Below are positions 60,633 to 64,000 of a DNA stretch of 64,000 nt, piece by piece (position 1 is the stretch's first letter; every line of letters begins with the position of its first letter). The notes under the pieces are model-generated. The model saw only the letters and a list, made by a program, of their open reading frames with translations. It was not told where the DNA came from and did no database searches. The position numbers and the translations under genes were made by a program. Source of the DNA: CAZWCX01 sp964632945 (GTDB taxonomy: Bacteria > Planctomycetota > MHYJ01 > WSZJ01 > CAZWCX01); the NCBI GenBank assembly GCA_964632945.1, contig CAZWCX010000017.1:13301-77300 (forward strand), read 5' to 3'.

Positions 60633-62069
60633 ATGCGCGCCCCAACGATGTTGCTCGCCCTTCTCGCCATCGGATTCTCCGCCGGCTGTCTGCCGGAAAA
60701 AAAGTCGGCCAAGCTCGATCCCCCGGATGCCCTGCCGGCGCTCGGGACGGACGGGCGCTGGATCCGGGACCCGTACGGCCGCGCCGTGTTCCTCCGCGGC
60801 GCCAACTACAGCCACCGGTCCAAGCAACCGCCCTGGACGTCCTGGATGAAGGACGATCACGCCGAGGTGCAGCGGGTCTGGGGGTTCAACTGCGTTCGCC
60901 TCCTGCTGCAATGGGAGGCGCTGGAACCGGAGAAGGACCACTTCGACGAGGCGTACCTCGACGCCATTGCGGCCGCGGCGAAGGCATACCGCGATCGCGG
61001 CCTCTACGTCGTGCTCGACATGCATCAGGACCTGTGGGCCCGGCCGTTCGGCGGAGATGGCGCGCCCGTCTGGGCGACCATCGACGACCTGGTGGAGCCG
61101 AACGTCCACCACGATCCGTGGGGCCTGACCTATTTCACGACCGAGGTGCGGGCGAACTTCATGAAGTTGTGGACCGACCCGACGCTCCAGGACGAGTTCG
61201 CCGACGCCTGGGCGAAAGTGGCGGAGCGGTTCAAGGGGGTCCCCGGCATTGCCGCCTTCGACCTCTTCAACGAGCCCATGCCCGGCGACTTCATCCCCGG
61301 CGCCTTCGAAGCGGCGGCCCTCCAACCCTTCTATCACAAGGTGATCGACCGGATCCGGGCGATCGACGCCAGCCGCCAGATCTGGATCGAACCGACGGCC
61401 ATGACCGGCATCGGCGTGCCCACGTTCCTCAAGCCCTTCGGGAAGCCCAACCTCGTCTATGCCCCGCACTGGTACGACGCCTACTTCCAGATGAGCGCGA
61501 CGTACATCAAGTGGCCGACCGAGGCCGGCTTCGCCCTCCACGAAAAGCAGGCACGCGATATCAAGACCCCCTGGGTCCTCGGCGAGTGGGGAACCTTCCT
61601 GCACCTCGCCGATGCCACGAAGTACTTCGCCGACCACCTCTCCCTCCAGGACCGGTGGCTCGTGTCGGGCTCCCTGTTCTGGAACTTCAATCCGCTGGCG
61701 CACGAGTCCGAGACGCTGGAGAAGGACACCTTCTCCCCGATCGACGCCTCCGGCGCCGAGCACGCCGTCGTCGACCTGCTCGTGCGCGTGAACCCCCGCT
61801 TCGTCGCCGGCACGCCGAAGTCGATCTCCTGGGATACCTCGGCCAAGACCTTCCGGATCGCCTGGGAGCAACCCGTGGGCGGCGCCGTAGCCGACTACCC
61901 CACCGTCCTCTGGATCCCCGAGGCGCGGCACTACCCCGGCGGTTTCACGATCGTCTCGACCGACCGCCCGGGGAAGTGGAGCCACGTGTACGACAAGACC
62001 TCCGGGCTCCTCAAGGTCTGGAGCGATCCCTCGACCCCCTACCACGAACTCACGATCAAGGCGAAGTAG
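60633..62069 (+). CDS. GH5 glycoside hydrolase, endoglycoceramidase-like lipoprotein
   Basis: The protein has 478 residues. The leader 'MLLALLAIGFSAGC' ends in a lipobox-like SAGC. The GH5 barrel shows 'FLRGANYSH', 'VLDMHQDLWARPFGGDGAP', the acid/base Glu214 in 'LFNEPMPG' and the nucleophile Glu318 in 'LGEWGTF'. The 'HQD...FGGDGAP' stretch is characteristic of endoglycoceramidases, which release the glycan from glycosphingolipids, and of related GH5 enzymes, rather than of cellulases. A C-terminal beta domain follows. GGAGG is 14 bases before ATG 60633; the frame opens at 60588, so the start is uncertain. Confidence 0.85.
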   Translation: MRAPTMLLALLAIGFSAGCLPEKKSAKLDPPDALPALGTDGRWIRDPYGRAVFLRGANYSHRSKQPPWTSWMKDDHAEVQRVWGFNCVRLLLQWEALEPEKDHFDEAYLDAIAAAAKAYRDRGLYVVLDMHQDLWARPFGGDGAPVWATIDDLVEPNVHHDPWGLTYFTTEVRANFMKLWTDPTLQDEFADAWAKVAERFKGVPGIAAFDLFNEPMPGDFIPGAFEAAALQPFYHKVIDRIRAIDASRQIWIEPTAMTGIGVPTFLKPFGKPNLVYAPHWYDAYFQMSATYIKWPTEAGFALHEKQARDIKTPWVLGEWGTFLHLADATKYFADHLSLQDRWLVSGSLFWNFNPLAHESETLEKDTFSPIDASGAEHAVVDLLVRVNPRFVAGTPKSISWDTSAKTFRIAWEQPVGGAVADYPTVLWIPEARHYPGGFTIVSTDRPGKWSHVYDKTSGLLKVWSDPSTPYHELTIKAK

Positions 62070-62100
62070 CGGACGGTCCGAGCCGGAGGGATGGCTTCCG

Positions 62101-62562
62101 ATGCGCCGCAAGAATCTCTTCACCGCGGCCCTGCTCGGATTCTTCGGTCTCTCCGCCCTGGGCCTCGGGGGCTGGCGCTGGGTCCAGACGTCCGGCAGCG
62201 GCGTGTGGCCTTCGACACTTGCGCGCGTCGTCGATTCCCGCATCGTCCCCTATTCCACCGCATCCCGGCGGTCGATCTCCGGGCGCACCCGATACCGGAT
62301 CGACTACACGCTCGAGTACGAAGCCGGCGGGGAGGTGCATTCGATCCACGAGTCCATCCCGAACTTCTCGACTTACGCCGACGCCGAGTCCGTGCGAATT
62401 GCGTCGTTCCAACCTCGTGCGGCCCACCGCGTCTGGGTCCACCCCCACGACCCCACGCGGTACGTGTTCGAGCCCGGAGTCCCCGCGGACGCCTGGATGA
62501 CCACCCTCGTCGGGGTCATCCTGACCGGACTCGGAGCCTTCACCCTGCGCGGGCGCCGGTAG
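62101..62562 (+). CDS. DUF3592-like membrane protein
   Basis: The protein has 153 residues. Two membrane segments ('AALLGFFGLSALGLGGW' and 'TTLVGVILTGLGAF') flank an extracytoplasmic beta domain with 'YRIDYTLEYEAGGEVHS' and 'VWVHPHDPTRYVFEPG', as in the DUF3592 family. The function is unknown. It starts 31 bp after the GH5 gene with GGAGGG upstream and is probably co-transcribed. The 254 bp after it hold no gene. Confidence 0.82.
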   Translation: MRRKNLFTAALLGFFGLSALGLGGWRWVQTSGSGVWPSTLARVVDSRIVPYSTASRRSISGRTRYRIDYTLEYEAGGEVHSIHESIPNFSTYADAESVRIASFQPRAAHRVWVHPHDPTRYVFEPGVPADAWMTTLVGVILTGLGAFTLRGRR

Positions 62563-62803
62563 CGCCGCCCACACGAATCCAGTCTCCCGCTGCCCGAACG
62601 GAGCTCCGTCTCCGCTCTCCGGAGATTCGCGAGCAGGCCACCACCATCCCGACGGGGAGGTCCCGTTCCCGTTGGCGCGAATTCCCGGGCCGGAGCAACC
62701 CGTGGAGGTTCATCGGGATCGGGTCTGCCGGTAGGAGTCCGGGAGCGAAGTGTGGACGGGGGCTCGGGGCGCCGCTACCATTGGGGGAAAGGCGGCGCCG
62801 CCG

Positions 62804-62815
62804 GGAGGAACCTCC
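62804..62815 (+). promoter_or_regulatory. Self-complementary ribosome binding site of sucA
   Basis: GGAGG, AA and CCTCC form a perfect palindrome two bases before the sucA ATG (62817), so the Shine-Dalgarno can pair with the sequence next to it (GGAG/CTCC with a GAAC loop). The stem is only 4 bp, so any effect on translation would be modest. Confidence 0.35.
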
Positions 62816-62816
62816 G

Positions 62817-64000
62817 ATGAACGAGATCGACCTGTCCAGCCCCCACAATCTCGACTACGTCGAGTCGCTGTACGAGTCCTTCCTGCGCGATCCGCAATCG
62901 GTGCCTGCGGACTGGCGTGCGCACTTTTCCGCACTCGCGGTCGGGGATGCGTTCGCGGCCCGCGCCCGGCGCGGACCGTCCTTCCCCCCCCGCAGCCTGT
63001 TCGATCCTCCGGGCGGAAATGGCCACCCCGCCGGGCGGGTGTCGCCCAGCGAACGGGAGGTCGCGTCCCGCCAGGAGCGACTGGACCAACTCGTGCGCTG
63101 CTACCGCGTCCGCGGGCATCAGATCGCCCGCTTGAGTCCCCTGCACGCCCCCCCGCCCCTGCCCCCGGAACTCGACCCCGCATACTTCGGGTTTACCGAA
63201 GCCGACCTGGACCAACCGTTCGCGAGCAAGGGGATTCACGGTCCCGCGCTGCTGTCGTTGGGAGGGATCCTCGAGCGGCTGCGCAACACCTACTGCCGGT
63301 CGATCGGCGCCCAGTTCATGCACATCGACGACCTCGACGTGCGGGAGTGGTTGCAGGCCCGCATGGAGTCCTCGCAAAACCGCCTCCAGCTCACGCGGGA
63401 GGAACAGCTACGGATCCTCACGCGGCTGACCGATGCCGTGATCTTCGAGGACTTCGTGCAGAAGAAATTCACCGGCGCGAAGAGCTTCTCTCTCGAAGGG
63501 TGCGAGAGTCTGATCCCGCTGCTGGACCTGGCCATCGAAAAGGCCGGGGAGCAGAAGCTCGACGAGATCGTGATCGGCATGGCGCACCGGGGGCGCCTGA
63601 ACGTGCTCGCGAACATCATGGGAAAGCACCCGCGCGACATTTTCCGGGAGTTCGAGGACAAGGACGGCGAGTTGCACCTCGGTCGCGGCGACGTGAAGTA
63701 CCACCTCGGGTACAGCGCCGACTGGCCGTCCGTGTCCGGCCATCCGGTGCATCTATCGCTCTGCTTCAATCCGAGCCACCTGGAGTACGTGAATCCGGTG
63801 GCGCTGGGGCGGATGCGGGCGAAGCAGGATCGCGAGGCGGACTTCGACCGCGTGCGGGGAACGGCGATCCTGATTCACGGGGACGCCGCGTTCGCGGGCG
63901 AGGGGATCGTGCAGGAGACGCTCAACCTGAGCCAGCTCGACGCATACCGGATCGGCGGCGCGGTGCACGTGGTGGTGAACAATCAGATCGGTTTCCCGAC
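62817..64000 (+). CDS. sucA: 2-oxoglutarate dehydrogenase E1 component (3' end outside window)
   Basis: The first 394 residues are present. The N-terminal lipoyl-synthase-binding-like arm 'NLDYVESLYESFLRDPQSV' is followed by 'CYRVRGHQIARLSPL', 'GAKSFSLEGCESLIPLLD', 'MAHRGRLNVLANIMGK', 'CFNPSHLEYVNPVALG', 'HGDAAFAGEGIVQETLNL' and 'VVNNQIGF', all diagnostic of the thiamine-diphosphate E1 of the TCA-cycle 2-oxoglutarate dehydrogenase complex. The gene continues past the right edge, where sucB might be expected. Confidence 0.97.
   Translation, partial: MNEIDLSSPHNLDYVESLYESFLRDPQSVPADWRAHFSALAVGDAFAARARRGPSFPPRSLFDPPGGNGHPAGRVSPSEREVASRQERLDQLVRCYRVRGHQIARLSPLHAPPPLPPELDPAYFGFTEADLDQPFASKGIHGPALLSLGGILERLRNTYCRSIGAQFMHIDDLDVREWLQARMESSQNRLQLTREEQLRILTRLTDAVIFEDFVQKKFTGAKSFSLEGCESLIPLLDLAIEKAGEQKLDEIVIGMAHRGRLNVLANIMGKHPRDIFREFEDKDGELHLGRGDVKYHLGYSADWPSVSGHPVHLSLCFNPSHLEYVNPVALGRMRAKQDREADFDRVRGTAILIHGDAAFAGEGIVQETLNLSQLDAYRIGGAVHVVVNNQIGFP

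Noticed and set aside
1..64000. tRNA, rRNA, CRISPR array or insertion sequence
   Set aside because: No T-arm-like motif in a cloverleaf context, no repeat-spacer pattern and no transposase or integrase motif was seen on either strand.

Overview
The window is about 64 kb of very GC-rich bacterial DNA, densely coding on both strands. It reads as a chromosomal contig of a Planctomycetota-like bacterium, or a member of a neighbouring phylum. The reasons are several very large Ser/Thr kinases fused to zinc ribbons, TPRs or a STAS domain; secreted HEAT-repeat and von Willebrand factor A proteins; many secreted proteins of unknown function; and a pseudopilin-like tail on a membrane protein. This placement is inference from gene content. 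I saw no rRNA, tRNA, CRISPR array, insertion sequence or prophage.

Layout. 1-8.9 kb: a Ser/Thr kinase running off the left edge, an orphan NuoF-like flavoprotein, two tandem paralogous HEAT-repeat proteins (one with a VWA domain) and ETF:quinone oxidoreductase. 8.9-14 kb: a hybrid histidine kinase with an FHA domain, then a secreted transglutaminase-elicitor-like gene broken by one in-frame TAG, followed by a small secreted protein. 14-23 kb, minus strand: 2-aminobenzoate/benzoate-type CoA ligase, tryptophan 2,3-dioxygenase, a 1332-residue kinase-TPR protein, a lipoprotein, a kynureninase-like enzyme and a YjbQ protein. 23-35 kb: creatininase-family hydrolase, inositol-phosphatase-family protein, thioesterase, zinc-ribbon protein, then a tightly overlapping run SDR-RidA-MarR-enoyl-CoA hydratase-acyl-CoA dehydrogenase-old yellow enzyme, and on the other strand a flavin monooxygenase with a small partner gene. 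35-38.5 kb: MBL hydrolase, homoserine dehydrogenase and a cystathionine gamma-synthase/lyase family enzyme. 38.8-50 kb: a secreted DnaJ-type zinc-finger protein, a zinc/TPR membrane protein, a PilB/GspE-like ATPase, seryl-tRNA synthetase, STAS and PilZ proteins and a PotD-like binding protein. 50-64 kb: a kinase-STAS-TPR fusion, several secreted or membrane proteins, a P-loop kinase-GrpB fusion, an atypical metallophosphoesterase, a TlpA-like thioredoxin, an endoglycoceramidase-like lipoprotein and the start of 2-oxoglutarate dehydrogenase E1.

The most interesting system lies between about 14.5 and 34.9 kb. Together these genes can form an aerobic route from L-tryptophan through kynurenine and anthranilate to anthraniloyl-CoA, then through the monooxygenase/reductase and a beta-oxidation-like series to central metabolism. 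In Azoarcus evansii the key enzyme, 2-aminobenzoyl-CoA monooxygenase/reductase, is one fused protein encoded beside a CoA ligase, three beta-oxidation enzymes, a MarR regulator and a YjgF/RidA protein. Here the same parts list is present, but the fusion is split into two genes on opposite strands, and the upstream kynurenine-pathway genes are linked to it. A palindrome overlapping a strong promoter precedes the SDR-RidA-MarR operon and is a good candidate operator for the MarR protein. ETF:quinone oxidoreductase at 7-9 kb could take electrons from the pathway's acyl-CoA dehydrogenase, although no ETF alpha/beta genes are in the window.
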